From the IMG/VR virus record IMGVR_UViG_3300042876_001067, positions 1 through 43,870 of that record: a stretch of 43,870 nt of DNA. The stretch is one strand, 5' to 3'. The notes beneath the pieces were generated by a model. The model had not been told where the DNA came from, ran no database searches, and worked only from the letters and a program-made list of their open reading frames with translations. This stretch comes from a virus. Position 1 is the first letter of the stretch, and every line of letters begins with the position of its first letter. Made by a program: the position numbers and the translations under genes. Positions 1 to 10,031 of this stretch are shown here, piece after piece.

Positions 1-1462
1 TAAAATCAAAATTAAGAAGATCTTCAATATTCATTTTTTTTCTAAAATTGTATTGCTGTTTATGGTATAACAACCATCTGAAATAATTTTTATGAAAATT
101 GCTATAGATGCCAGTATCATCATAGTCAGTAATATAAGCATAATCCCCATTATAATTATTTTCTCCTTTTGGGTAAAAATAACTTGGTCCGTTATCCGGA
201 GAAACCATGCCTGTATAAAATATAATCCTTGGTTTATTAGTAGCCCAATCACTTGAATTTTGTTTGCATGTTGGAACAAATCCCCACATTGATGAACCAC
301 CTGGGTTAAAATCTTGAGCAACCCGAGTTAGATATGAAAAATCAGTATCGACGGTTTGTATCTTAGAACCAGTTTGACCATATTGAATATATTCTTCCTG
401 GGCCAGGAAATTTTCATCCAACTCATCAGGATTCTGTTTTAGCAAAAATCCATCATATTCAATATCCGTTTCCTTTTTGTAATATGATTCGACATTTTTA
501 TTGAAATCAATAATATCCGGACATTGTATAACATCCTGCATCTGCACAAATTCAACGGTCCTATTCCTGTTATTGAAAATATAACGGATATTAAGGTAAT
601 TGCTTAAATGCAACAAAAAATCATAAACCTTTACCTGGGGCAAATGATTCGAAATCGAAATGTTATAATGATTTAAATTATCTTTTACAATTGCATATGT
701 ATTAAATAAACAAGCGCGGTACCAATTGGGATTCTTACTAAAAAAATTATCATTTACTTTGAAAGGATTTGGAGTGGTATAAGTAGTAGCCCCATCAACA
801 ATTATATTGGTGTTGCGGGTAAAAATTTCAGTTAAAACATTATATAGCCTTGGAAATATTACATATTGTTCGTTATCACATGGAGACCATCGTCCGGCAA
901 AGGCACAGTCGTTTATACTCCATTGATTGATCCATGGGTATCCGGGATTAGCTTCATCAACATATTTAAATATTTCATCATAAACCGGAAAGACATAATA
1001 TGGTATTTGAGGATTATCTAGATTTGAACTTTGTGCTATTGCTGCAAAAGTATCGAGCAAAGCATCTTTTGTAGTAAATTGAGTATATTGTGTTGATGCT
1101 CCAAATACGCACTCATTAAGAAGTTTGTCAAAATTCAACAAAGGAGTTTCAATAAAATTGACGTTGTATTTGTTCTTTTCAAAATTAGTTATATTAAGAT
1201 TTCCACGCCACAGGCAATACTGATCCCAATAAATGTCCAGTGGAATTTTATTGGTAAAATTACTTATATTTCTAACCGGGGGCGATATCCTATTTTGATT
1301 TTTTAGAATGGGGTCGTTTACCCTATTGGATGAAATTGAAAAAGGAAAACTCCTGGTTAAGGTAATATCATTCAAAGTCATTAACGGACTTTTCTGTAGC
1401 ATACGGATTGAAGTTTCGCCTCCAATCTCTAATTCTCTACCTTCGCTTACCAGTCTTAACAT
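1..1462 (-). CDS. Phage tail protein, probably distal tail/baseplate (3' end cut by window edge)
   Basis: An open reading frame starts at the ATG at 1462-1460 and stays open for about 487 codons to the left edge, so no stop is seen and the gene is partial. It starts one base after the TAA of the upstream gene (TAATATG), which supports the start. The protein begins MLRLVSEGRELEIG and is rich in aromatic residues and Asn, with no signal peptide or membrane segment. It lies three genes after the tape measure, where siphovirus-like phages usually encode baseplate or tail-tip proteins. I do not recognise a specific domain; the tail role is inferred from position and composition. Confidence 0.75.
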   Translation of the reverse strand, partial: MLRLVSEGRELEIGGETSIRMLQKSPLMTLNDITLTRSFPFSISSNRVNDPILKNQNRISPPVRNISNFTNKIPLDIYWDQYCLWRGNLNITNFEKNKYNVNFIETPLLNFDKLLNECVFGASTQYTQFTTKDALLDTFAAIAQSSNLDNPQIPYYVFPVYDEIFKYVDEANPGYPWINQWSINDCAFAGRWSPCDNEQYVIFPRLYNVLTEIFTRNTNIIVDGATTYTTPNPFKVNDNFFSKNPNWYRACLFNTYAIVKDNLNHYNISISNHLPQVKVYDFLLHLSNYLNIRYIFNNRNRTVEFVQMQDVIQCPDIIDFNKNVESYYKKETDIEYDGFLLKQNPDELDENFLAQEEYIQYGQTGSKIQTVDTDFSYLTRVAQDFNPGGSSMWGFVPTCKQNSSDWATNKPRIIFYTGMVSPDNGPSYFYPKGENNYNGDYAYITDYDDTGIYSNFHKNYFRWLLYHKQQYNFRKKMNIEDLLNFDF

Positions 1463-1463
1463 A

Positions 1464-2585
1464 TTACTTTTTTATCAAAACAAGTTGAAAAATTGCATCT
1501 TCCGCATCACCGTTAGAGCCGTTTTTATCAATAACAATTTCCAGTCGATCATTTGCTTTTATGTCAAAATTATCTTCAAATAATGCAGGATCATTTACGG
1601 TATAAACATCATATATTTCTATACCTTTATTAGTATTATCTGCAAAAAATAATTGCTCAGTAGGAGCAAATGAATATGCATCTCCTGCAATATGACTTCC
1701 ACCATTAAAATGAATTGAAATCCCATCAATAAGATAATGAAGTTGCGTTTCATGTATACTCAATTCTGTACTCCAGGAATCGCTGGATTTTCTCCATTTA
1801 AATTTTTCTCCTGAAGTAATTTCCACCTGGTAGATATCTCTTGAATCACCTCTTAGGGAATTACCAGAATACACACCTACAATTGATATATCATTTTCTC
1901 CGGATCCTGAAAATGTCGGTTCAGTCATTCGGATTCTTTTAAAATTAATTAAAGAATTATAGGAAGAACTGTCTTTTTTTATGCAAAATGCAGTAAGTCT
2001 GACGGGGTAAGCGGTAGAATTTTGCCAAATATTTAAATCACGCAATTGATTGATAAGTACATAATAATCGCTATTTGCTGCAAATGCGCCACCAGGAATG
2101 CTAAATTTTTCGGTAATAACTTTAGAATTATCACCAATCCATAAACCGGTTGGCGTTATATCAATTACCCCAGAAAGTGTATATACCTTTTCCAATCCAT
2201 CTGTTATTATATTTGTTATTAATACATAATTATATGTATAAGTATCCCCGTCATAAATCCTAACAGGAGTATTTATGCCAATTATGCTATCCCATGTTGC
2301 TGTAGATGTTAATCTAAAATGCGTAGAATCATCAATTGTAATATCGTCTATTATCGAAATCCAACCATTTGTATATTTTAATGGATTTATCGCTTCATTA
2401 ACTGATTCAACAAAATCAGTAATATCGCTTACAGTATGCGTATGACTGGGAGGTATTGCATCTTTTGCATAATCAAGAACATCCTGAACAATAGGTTGCA
2501 ATTTTGTTGCACTTATTGCCTGTGCATGATTGGTTGCTAAATCTGTAGCTATTTCTGCTGCGATGGCTGCATATGTTTTACTCAT
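1464..2585 (-). CDS. Tail fibre-like structural protein
   Basis: A protein of 373 residues. The N-terminus (about 1-45) is Ala-rich and probably helical. It is followed by a PPSHTHTVSDITDF segment near residues 45-60, a His-x-His motif resembling repeats in phage fibres and collar proteins, where such histidines often bind metal in a trimer. The rest is rich in Ser, Thr, Asn and Tyr, as expected of a beta-structured fibre or receptor-binding module. It is separated from the next gene upstream by three bases and from the next downstream by one, so it belongs to the tail operon. The exact role (fibre or baseplate decoration) is inferred. Confidence 0.6.
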   Translation of the reverse strand: MSKTYAAIAAEIATDLATNHAQAISATKLQPIVQDVLDYAKDAIPPSHTHTVSDITDFVESVNEAINPLKYTNGWISIIDDITIDDSTHFRLTSTATWDSIIGINTPVRIYDGDTYTYNYVLITNIITDGLEKVYTLSGVIDITPTGLWIGDNSKVITEKFSIPGGAFAANSDYYVLINQLRDLNIWQNSTAYPVRLTAFCIKKDSSSYNSLINFKRIRMTEPTFSGSGENDISIVGVYSGNSLRGDSRDIYQVEITSGEKFKWRKSSDSWSTELSIHETQLHYLIDGISIHFNGGSHIAGDAYSFAPTEQLFFADNTNKGIEIYDVYTVNDPALFEDNFDIKANDRLEIVIDKNGSNGDAEDAIFQLVLIKK

Positions 2586-2588
2586 GGC

Positions 2589-4175
2589 TTATATATTAAA
2601 ATCATTATTAAAATCGTCATTAAAATCACCAAACTCAGGCATTACAGCCGTTGTACCTGCTATTTTCTCATATTCAAATTCCGCTGCGTACATAAAAACA
2701 TCATCTTTTCTCTTGCCATATTTGGTGCTTGTGATTACAATTGGGATTAATTTTTCTTCAGCTGTTATTTCAAAAATATCTTCAGACTGGAAAAACTGCA
2801 TGAAATAATGCAATTCATCCAAGGTAATCCAACCTGTATTTGCTTTTACCTTCTCTGTTAGTATGGTCGTATTTATTTGTTTTTTAACCCTGGTATTGGT
2901 TTCAAAATCTTCCGGCAGATCTATTTCAATAAATTCTTTTGTTAGTTCGATCGAAGTTTCAAAAATACCCCTGGAAATTATAGTATCATAATACATATCG
3001 GATTTGAACAGGAATTGACGCCTGTTCTCATAATACGTATTATCAATAGTATATGTCCTGGTTTCTGATATTTGAGAATATGAACCACCACCAACGGCAC
3101 CCTCCAGCCAAACTTCATATTTTGTTGCTGTTTTTGCAGGATCAAATAAAGAAGTCAATTTATTTACTAATATTTCTATAATATTACTGGTAGTTATTAT
3201 CTGCTCTGCTGTTAATCCACTATAAGTTCTGTTATCAGAATAATATACTTTATATCCAATTTTTAAGTGATCACAGGTTTCTACAAAAAAGTATAATTTT
3301 TCAATTGCCGTTAAATCACTTCTTTTGTTCTGTGGAGCATAGCTTAAAAATGTTTTATTGACACTAAAATAAGTATATAAGGCTTCTGCCAATTCATTTG
3401 ACTGTGCTGCATAATAATGTGGAACTTTTCCCTGGATGGCAATAAATGAACCTGATTCAACCCCAACTTTGTTATCACCGGTTATAAATTCAAGAAAACA
3501 TCGGATTTTAAAAATCAGTTTTGAAATTGTATGTACTACAATATAGGAAGTTCCATTCGGATAAGTATAAGCAGCTTCTAATATATTATTAATGTATTGA
3601 GCAATATCAGTTTTTGTAGTTAATGCATAATAGGTGCTATAGTCTTCTGCTATTTTATTCCATTTAGCACCATCATAAGTAAAAATCTGGTAAATACAAA
3701 TCGGGCATTCTGAAATGGAAATAACTCCGGAGGTACCAGCACATGAACTTACTAATCCACTTGAACCGGTCAGGTATATGATATCATATTTTGCTCCATA
3801 ATTTACTGCGGTAAAATAAATATAATTGCCAGTTACTGTAATAACATAATAGGTGGAAAAATAATAAAGGGTTTCTAATCTTGCTTTAACCCGCAACAAC
3901 CATGCATTTACGGTTTCAACTCCATCCCAGGCAGGAATTTCATTGTTTAAAACAGGTGTTGTTTTTGCTGTATATGTACTGGTAACACTTACACCTCCAA
4001 CCACATTCCAGATGGTAAAAAATTCATCGGCAACAGCTGGCCTTGCAAATAATAAATATTTGTTTGAATAAGTGCCTGGCGTGGCATAATCGCCAGATTC
4101 AATCTGTGTTTTAAAAATAACAGGATTTCCTGAAAAATCAATTGCGTCTGGATTTTGTATAATTGTAAGTGCCAT
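2589..4175 (-). CDS. Tail/baseplate protein downstream of tape measure
   Basis: A protein of 528 residues beginning MALTIIQNPDAIDFSGNP, a type of opening I associate with Bacteroidota phage tail proteins. The body is rich in Tyr, Thr and Ile and looks beta-structured. It ends in an acidic repetitive tail, DFNDDFNNDFNI. It lies directly after the tape measure gene and before the fibre-like gene, a position typical of distal tail or baseplate components. There is no enzyme motif, signal peptide or membrane segment. The family function is not established; the structural role is inferred from context. Confidence 0.6.
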   Translation of the reverse strand: MALTIIQNPDAIDFSGNPVIFKTQIESGDYATPGTYSNKYLLFARPAVADEFFTIWNVVGGVSVTSTYTAKTTPVLNNEIPAWDGVETVNAWLLRVKARLETLYYFSTYYVITVTGNYIYFTAVNYGAKYDIIYLTGSSGLVSSCAGTSGVISISECPICIYQIFTYDGAKWNKIAEDYSTYYALTTKTDIAQYINNILEAAYTYPNGTSYIVVHTISKLIFKIRCFLEFITGDNKVGVESGSFIAIQGKVPHYYAAQSNELAEALYTYFSVNKTFLSYAPQNKRSDLTAIEKLYFFVETCDHLKIGYKVYYSDNRTYSGLTAEQIITTSNIIEILVNKLTSLFDPAKTATKYEVWLEGAVGGGSYSQISETRTYTIDNTYYENRRQFLFKSDMYYDTIISRGIFETSIELTKEFIEIDLPEDFETNTRVKKQINTTILTEKVKANTGWITLDELHYFMQFFQSEDIFEITAEEKLIPIVITSTKYGKRKDDVFMYAAEFEYEKIAGTTAVMPEFGDFNDDFNNDFNI

Positions 4176-4215
4176 ATACTAAAACTAACTTTATTTTATC
4201 TTAATGTCAATGACA

Positions 4216-7200
4216 TTAACTTGATCGAGTAAACTTACTTTCATCAATTATTTTATTCACTGTTTCATCTGCTTCCTGGATATCATCATAAAGAATGAAT
4301 CCTCTAAATGGTATTCCTAACTTATTATTTAAGATAGCTACCGAACTATTTAAATTTATAATTGAATTTAATATCATTTGAAATATCGGATCGGAAGTAT
4401 TAAAATTTCCGCTTTGTTTTACATCCTGGGTAAATCCTCCGGTTTCATATTGTGGAACACGGTTAGATTTGATATTTTCTATCGCAGATACCCAATTCAG
4501 AACCTGTGGATTTTTCATAGTATTATAATCAATCACGTATTCAGGTTTATTTTCTGCTGCCAGGAATAAAGATGGATTGGTATACAAACCTGTTTTTGCC
4601 GGTCCCATAAATTTGGCATTATATTGTCTTCCATCGTTAGCTCCGGTAACAGTTGTATAACCTCCCGAATCTAAATTCATAACTGCATCTCTCTGCTTCA
4701 TTGCATTTGATATCTGAATAGCGCCAGTTGCCCCAATAAGCACGGCAGCAATCGCGCCAGCAATTGGCCCCAACTGTGCAAATCCTTGCATTATTGACAA
4801 AGCAGTGCTCGCAATAATTTTAGCAACGGTAACTTTAAATTCAATTTCAGCATATTGTTTTTGTAACTGTTTTTTCCGTTCTTCTGCTGCTGCATCCAAT
4901 GCTTCTTTTTTTGCTTGGTTTGCTTCGTCCATTTTTGCTTTTTTGTCAGCATATTTTTTTTCAATAGCCTCAATTTTATCTTTATCGCCTTTGGCCGCTG
5001 CAATTTCTGTAGCTTTTGCTTTGTTAAATGCCGTTAAATCTTTTTTCAGCTTAGCATCGTATTCTTTGGCTTCCCGATTATTGATTGCATCAATTTCGAG
5101 CGCTTCGCCTTCCTTTGCTGCAGCAATCATATTACTGGCTGCTTCAATAATTGCCTGAAATTCCTGTACATATTTTTGTGCTACTTTTAGCTTTTCTTCA
5201 ATTAATTTCTTTTCATACTCAACGCCCATATCAGCGTATTTCTTTTCTATATTAAATCTCTGTTCAGAAGTATCTGTAATTCCAGCAATGAGAGCATCTT
5301 TTTCCATTTGCTGTAACTCATCATGTTTTTTTTTATCCAATCCGGATATGGCTTCTTTTACACCCTCTACTCCTTCTTTTTTAGGGGCATTATAGCCATA
5401 TTTATCTTTAAAATCTTTTAATAGTTTTTGCGTTTCTTCTCCCTTTTTTAGTTCAGCTTCATCGTAGATTTTTATCAGTTGCATCTTACGGATGAGAAAT
5501 TCTTCTTCATCAATCAGTTTTTTATTTAATTGATCAGTGAGTGATGCAAGGTCGTGTTCATAAATTTCTTTATCGGTAAGAAGTCCAGCATTTTTCTTTA
5601 AGTTATACAAATTATCCTGGTACTTTTTTTCCTGTTCTTCTCGCTTATCATAAATTTCTTTTAGTAAACGCTCCTGTATAACTTTCCAAAGTTCTAACTG
5701 TGCGGTTTCAATGGCGGTTCTCTCACTTGAAGTTTTTAAATAAATAGCATCAATTAAAGCCTGGTTTATTTTATGGGTTTCAAGTTCTTTTGCATATTTG
5801 TCGCGAATTATCTGGATTTCACGTTCATTAGCATTAAGCATTTCCTGATGAAGTTCCTGTGCATTTTTCTTTTGTGCGGCAATAAGATCGGCCAAATATT
5901 TGTCGAGATCTTCCTTTTCTTGCTGTTTTTTTGATTTTCCTGTACCACCACTTTTTGTTTGTTCTATTTGATTTTCTTGTGGTATGGACCCGGAATTTGC
6001 ACCACCATTAATATAAGGTATTTTTGTTGTGTTTTTTTCTGGATTCAATATATTTTTCAAATCATTTGCTTTTTTATATGCCAAATCCATATCAATATTT
6101 GATTTTGTTAATATATCGAGATTTTTTTGCATATACTTACCCTTTTCGATCTCCAATTGTACTAAAGCTTCTTCTATCTTTTTTATTTGAACCTGGTTAA
6201 AAACTTTTTGATATTCTTTTTGTGGATCATTAATTTTAGCCTCAAGTTCTGCTCTTCTTTCAGTTAATTTATTTATTTCACCGGCTATTTCTTTTAATTT
6301 TTCACCATGAACTTCCATTTGTATTTTTTTGTATATTTCCTCATTAACTTTTTTTAATGATGAAGTCAATTGTTCATTACTTGCTGTTTCAGAAATAATA
6401 TAACCGAGATATGTTCCATATTTTTCATTTAATTCTTTTATAAGTTCGGATCTTTCTTTTGTTCCTATTTTTGTTTGCTCAATTCTTTTCATATACATAT
6501 CCAAATCAATTTGTTCTTGAGCCATTTTTTTATGAATTTCTTCCTGGGCATCAGCAAATCTTTTTTGTTCTTGTGTTGCACCACTTAATTTAGATATATA
6601 TGCAGCAATAGCTATTCCTGCGCCTATAACAACTCCTGTTAATAATTTCCATGGATTTATATTTCTAACAATATTCATAACAGCATCATATGCTATAACG
6701 AATTGTCTCGCAATTCTAAATGCTATAGATTGCGCATTAATTGCTATAGTCATTGCAACAATACCAATAATTGCTGCATTAATTAACCTGCTATGTTCTT
6801 TATAAACATTGATTACTGCCATAATGCCTTTTAATAGATAGCTAAATGCATTAGTTGAGAATGTTAATGCAGGTGCAAGTTTTTCTCCTAATTCAATTGC
6901 CATTAACGCGGCTTTGTTTTTCGCCTGGTCTAATTTTGCAGCATTGGTGCTGGTATTAATATTTGCCTGTTCATAAGCAACTTTAGTGCCAGTTACCGCC
7001 TTTGTTAATTCATTTACACGTTCTTTATTGTTCATTAAAATATTTGCCACAGTATAATTCTCAAGTCCAAAAAGTTTTGTCATTTCTGTAGCTGAAAGAT
7101 TCTTTGCTTTCAAATTTTCTAAAGCAGTGCCAATACCAACCAGGGATGGATTCAAAGTGTCGTCTCCTGAAGTAGCTAATTTCAATAAAACGTTTCTTAG

Positions 7201-8241
7201 ACCGGTACCTGCAACTTCTCCCTTTATTCCTTTTTCTGATAATGCTTCGATCATCCCGACAGATTGTTCTATTGAAACATTGAATTGATTCGCAGCAGAA
7301 CCGCATTTTATAATAGCTGCTGAAATATCTTCAACTTCAGCAGCACCTTCTTTTGAACCAGCTGCCAATACATTTATAAAACGTCCAGCTTCTGATGCAG
7401 GAGCATTAAATTGATTCATTGTATTTGCTAGTCCTTCAACTGCAGGGACAGTTTCCATACCTGCTGCCAATGCAAGTGTTAATGCTTCTTTTGTAACAGC
7501 TGCAAGTGCTTCTTTGTTTTTTAATAATTCTGGTTTTGCTGAACCCATTTTCGTGAAAGCATCAACTATATCGCCAGCACTTTTAGTAATTCTAACTCCA
7601 TTTGCATCAGTGGAAATGCTCATTTTTTTAGCTTCATCAGAAAGCCATTGTAAGTTTTCTCCTTGCAATCCAGTTAATGATGAAAGCATTGCTACCTTTT
7701 TTTCATACTCATCTGCAGCTTCCACTAATTTTTTAAAACCAAAAACAACTCCAACCAAAGAGGCAGAAACAGCAGCAAATATTCCTCCAAATCTATTAAA
7801 TCCATCTGCCATTCTACTCCACATACTTCCACCTGCTGTAGACACTCCATACATTTCAACTTTTACTTTTTTAAGTTCTGCTTCAACTAATTGCAATTGT
7901 TTTGATTTATCTATATAAGCATGAGTACCACGCTCCATTTTTGAAAGTTCGGCAGTTATTTGGGTTTGTGCTTTTTTTAAATCTGCAAGGTTGGTTCCAT
8001 TAAGGTTTTTTAATACTTTTGCAACATCGACGACATTCGCCTGGACCTTTTTCATGGATCCATTCACATCATCAATTTCGCCTTTAAGTTTTTTCCAGGT
8101 TTCCTTGTCTCCACCTTTAAAAGCCTTGTCCATCTCGGCTTTTAATTCCTTGGTTTGTTTTTTTAAATTTTCAATCTCCCAAGCTGCTTCTTTCCCATCG
8201 ATGATAACTTCGGCTTTTGCTATTTCAGTATTATTTGCCAT
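4216..8241 (-). CDS. Phage tail tape measure protein
   Basis: This is the longest gene in the window, 1341 residues. The N-terminus (about 1-130) is a charged coiled coil. Residues about 145-470 resemble the TP901 tape-measure core, with AADEYEKK, LALAAGMET, a long Ala/Gly-rich helical stretch and VAGTGLRNVLLKLA. Hydrophobic segments follow near 455-500 and 520-550, then long Lys/Glu coiled coils (about 560-1110) and a hydrophobic Ala/Gly/Ile patch near 1165-1200. Tape measures set tail length during assembly and enter the cell envelope at infection, so a long tail is implied. Genes before and after it are small tail-assembly and baseplate candidates. A short inverted repeat (4201-4219) spans its stop codon. 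Confidence 0.93.
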   Translation of the reverse strand: MANNTEIAKAEVIIDGKEAAWEIENLKKQTKELKAEMDKAFKGGDKETWKKLKGEIDDVNGSMKKVQANVVDVAKVLKNLNGTNLADLKKAQTQITAELSKMERGTHAYIDKSKQLQLVEAELKKVKVEMYGVSTAGGSMWSRMADGFNRFGGIFAAVSASLVGVVFGFKKLVEAADEYEKKVAMLSSLTGLQGENLQWLSDEAKKMSISTDANGVRITKSAGDIVDAFTKMGSAKPELLKNKEALAAVTKEALTLALAAGMETVPAVEGLANTMNQFNAPASEAGRFINVLAAGSKEGAAEVEDISAAIIKCGSAANQFNVSIEQSVGMIEALSEKGIKGEVAGTGLRNVLLKLATSGDDTLNPSLVGIGTALENLKAKNLSATEMTKLFGLENYTVANILMNNKERVNELTKAVTGTKVAYEQANINTSTNAAKLDQAKNKAALMAIELGEKLAPALTFSTNAFSYLLKGIMAVINVYKEHSRLINAAIIGIVAMTIAINAQSIAFRIARQFVIAYDAVMNIVRNINPWKLLTGVVIGAGIAIAAYISKLSGATQEQKRFADAQEEIHKKMAQEQIDLDMYMKRIEQTKIGTKERSELIKELNEKYGTYLGYIISETASNEQLTSSLKKVNEEIYKKIQMEVHGEKLKEIAGEINKLTERRAELEAKINDPQKEYQKVFNQVQIKKIEEALVQLEIEKGKYMQKNLDILTKSNIDMDLAYKKANDLKNILNPEKNTTKIPYINGGANSGSIPQENQIEQTKSGGTGKSKKQQEKEDLDKYLADLIAAQKKNAQELHQEMLNANEREIQIIRDKYAKELETHKINQALIDAIYLKTSSERTAIETAQLELWKVIQERLLKEIYDKREEQEKKYQDNLYNLKKNAGLLTDKEIYEHDLASLTDQLNKKLIDEEEFLIRKMQLIKIYDEAELKKGEETQKLLKDFKDKYGYNAPKKEGVEGVKEAISGLDKKKHDELQQMEKDALIAGITDTSEQRFNIEKKYADMGVEYEKKLIEEKLKVAQKYVQEFQAIIEAASNMIAAAKEGEALEIDAINNREAKEYDAKLKKDLTAFNKAKATEIAAAKGDKDKIEAIEKKYADKKAKMDEANQAKKEALDAAAEERKKQLQKQYAEIEFKVTVAKIIASTALSIMQGFAQLGPIAGAIAAVLIGATGAIQISNAMKQRDAVMNLDSGGYTTVTGANDGRQYNAKFMGPAKTGLYTNPSLFLAAENKPEYVIDYNTMKNPQVLNWVSAIENIKSNRVPQYETGGFTQDVKQSGNFNTSDPIFQMILNSIINLNSSVAILNNKLGIPFRGFILYDDIQEADETVNKIIDESKFTRSS

Positions 8242-8244
8242 TAT

Positions 8245-8613
8245 TTATTTATCTTCTAATGTTTCTTTAACATATAAAACTCCTTCATGTGCATATTTTG
8301 ATGCCAGCATATTCCCTAGCTTTTTAACTTCTAATAAAAATGTTTTAGAAAACCACATCTTTGGCTTTCTTTTGCTATTATTTTGATTACTCAGGTTCAC
8401 TCCTTTCCCTACTCCCATATCTGTAAACTTTAAAAAATATTCAAATGCAAATTGTATTCTTGCTACATCCCCGCCTGCATTTGCCATTACATGATTATAA
8501 AATGATCTGGCATGAACATATGGGTTATTAATACCTAATTCCTCCATTTTTCTGATCCAAATCTGGATAACCACATCGGCCCATTCTTGTATAGTTAATC
8601 TATAATCACTCAT
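8245..8613 (-). CDS. Small phage protein before tape measure
   Basis: A protein of 122 residues if translation starts at the ATG at 8613, which overlaps the upstream stop as ATGA and is therefore preferred to the ATG at 8625. It is mostly helical by composition, with RLTIQEWADVVIQIW near the N-terminus and a basic NSKRKPKMW segment near the middle. It lies three bases from the tape measure start, where many siphovirus-like phages encode a tail assembly chaperone or a small tail protein. I see no motif that settles which; no coding overlap or slippery frameshift was seen that would mark a gpG/gpGT pair. Confidence 0.65.
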   Translation of the reverse strand: MSDYRLTIQEWADVVIQIWIRKMEELGINNPYVHARSFYNHVMANAGGDVARIQFAFEYFLKFTDMGVGKGVNLSNQNNSKRKPKMWFSKTFLLEVKKLGNMLASKYAHEGVLYVKETLEDK

Positions 8614-9122
8614 ATTTCTAACCAATCTTCTTCATTATAAATCGCTCCTGGTTTTTCTGAATTTGTAAAAATGCAAAGCATTCCATAAAATCCATTACCT
8701 ATTGGCCCAATTGGCCTGTAATATATACTGGGTTTATCAAGATTTCTTAATCCCAATTTTGGGCCTCCTTGTTGATCTACCAATTTATCATGAAACATTT
8801 TAGACCATATTTTCACCAGCGCTTTCTTGCTATCTTCTTTTGACTGCTCAATTTTATCAATATCATTTACTGGTGCGTATTTAGCAATGTAAAATGTATG
8901 GTACATATTATCAAGGATAGAACTTTGATTTTCACCAATTTTGCCCTCATAATTATTCTCAACACATAATATCATATCCTTTGCAGTTGTTGCTTTTAAT
9001 AACAATTCTTCTAATGTTGACAATCCACCTACCCTAAAAAAGCGAGGTGCTTTTTCAGTATGTTGTATTTCTTTCAACCTCGTGGCAACATCCTTCATAT
9101 ATGTTACAAAATCGAATGCCAT
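8610..9122 (-). CDS. Putative tail completion/assembly protein
   Basis: A protein of 170 residues beginning MAFDFVTYMKDVATRL. It has no signal peptide, membrane segment or recognisable enzyme motif. It sits one gene before the small pre-tape-measure gene and shares an ATGA overlap with it, so the two are probably translationally coupled. In the usual order of tail modules this position fits a tail terminator or tail-associated protein, but the sequence alone does not show this. Unknown function otherwise. Confidence 0.6.
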   Translation of the reverse strand: MAFDFVTYMKDVATRLKEIQHTEKAPRFFRVGGLSTLEELLLKATTAKDMILCVENNYEGKIGENQSSILDNMYHTFYIAKYAPVNDIDKIEQSKEDSKKALVKIWSKMFHDKLVDQQGGPKLGLRNLDKPSIYYRPIGPIGNGFYGMLCIFTNSEKPGAIYNEEDWLEI

Positions 9123-9123
9123 A

Positions 9124-10026
9124 TTATTTCTTCTTTACTTTGTCAAACTTTTCTTTCATTTCAATATTTTGCAAAGCCAGTTCATTTAATGTTTCTAATA
9201 CTTCATACAAATATGTTTGCCTTATTTTTTCGTTTTTAGTGACATCACTTTGAGCCAGCGCATTAACCATTTTCATCATTCCCCTGAATGCATTTTGTTT
9301 TTTTGTGGATCCACCTCCCGTAAAAATTTCAGGAAATATTTCCTGAATATGATTCCTGGTCCCGGAATAGAATAAATATATTTTTTGACAAATATCTTCA
9401 GGAAGATCTGCTAAAAATTCAGCACGTGAGGAAACCAGAAAAGCATTAAATGGTTCTCTCCGATCACCATTATATTCAATAGCTTTTGGATTATATCCTA
9501 AAATCTCAGGTCTGTATAGGATGGAAACTAATTCAATCAAATATTTATTATTCTTTGTATTACAGAAATTAATAAATGCAGGTTCTGCGTACATATATTC
9601 TAAGAATATGATATTTGTCAGAGCATCATCTGGTCCGTAAAAGGTTTTTTTATTGTGCGTAAATGAGGGTAAAAGGTTTTTTATAAGTTTACTATATAAT
9701 AATGTATTTTCTGTACCATCCTTCCTTTTTTCTTTTTTAAAAAGAAAATCCAAGGTGTTTGCACAAAAAGACAAATCTTCAGGATCCATTAAAAACTTTT
9801 TCTTTCCTATTGAAAGCAAAAACCAGGGCTTTTGATATTCCTTTTCAATCTCTTTTTTTATATGAACCTTTATATTTGAGATATAAAGAAATAATTTTGT
9901 TTTAAAGTCCATAATTGGCAATGGCATTGTAAGCAGTTTTGCCATGATTGAAAACTGCTTTTCAGTTAATTCATTCCATTCTGATGGGGTGGAAATTTTA
10001 ATATTATTTATTGTGATTGTATGCAT
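9124..10026 (-). CDS. Conserved-looking phage protein of tail region, function unknown
   Basis: A protein of 300 residues, beginning MHTITINNIKISTPSEWNEL and ending in a basic helix. It is rich in Lys, Phe, Ile and Asn and appears soluble. The opening motif followed by a long helical body resembles proteins I have seen next to tape measure genes of Bacteroidota phages, but I cannot name the family. It lies between the lysis gene cluster and the small tail genes, one base from the next gene, so co-transcription with the tail genes is likely. Confidence 0.6.
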   Translation of the reverse strand: MHTITINNIKISTPSEWNELTEKQFSIMAKLLTMPLPIMDFKTKLFLYISNIKVHIKKEIEKEYQKPWFLLSIGKKKFLMDPEDLSFCANTLDFLFKKEKRKDGTENTLLYSKLIKNLLPSFTHNKKTFYGPDDALTNIIFLEYMYAEPAFINFCNTKNNKYLIELVSILYRPEILGYNPKAIEYNGDRREPFNAFLVSSRAEFLADLPEDICQKIYLFYSGTRNHIQEIFPEIFTGGGSTKKQNAFRGMMKMVNALAQSDVTKNEKIRQTYLYEVLETLNELALQNIEMKEKFDKVKKK

Positions 10027-10031
10027 TATTT

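Noticed and set aside
4201-4219. Hairpin TTAATGTC/GACATTAA as terminator after the tape measure
   Set aside because: It overlaps the stop codon and is not followed by a T run, and the downstream tail genes appear co-transcribed.
7514-8386. Plus-strand frames opposite the tape measure
   Set aside because: They are antisense shadows of a long helical coding region and have unnatural Ser/Phe-rich composition.
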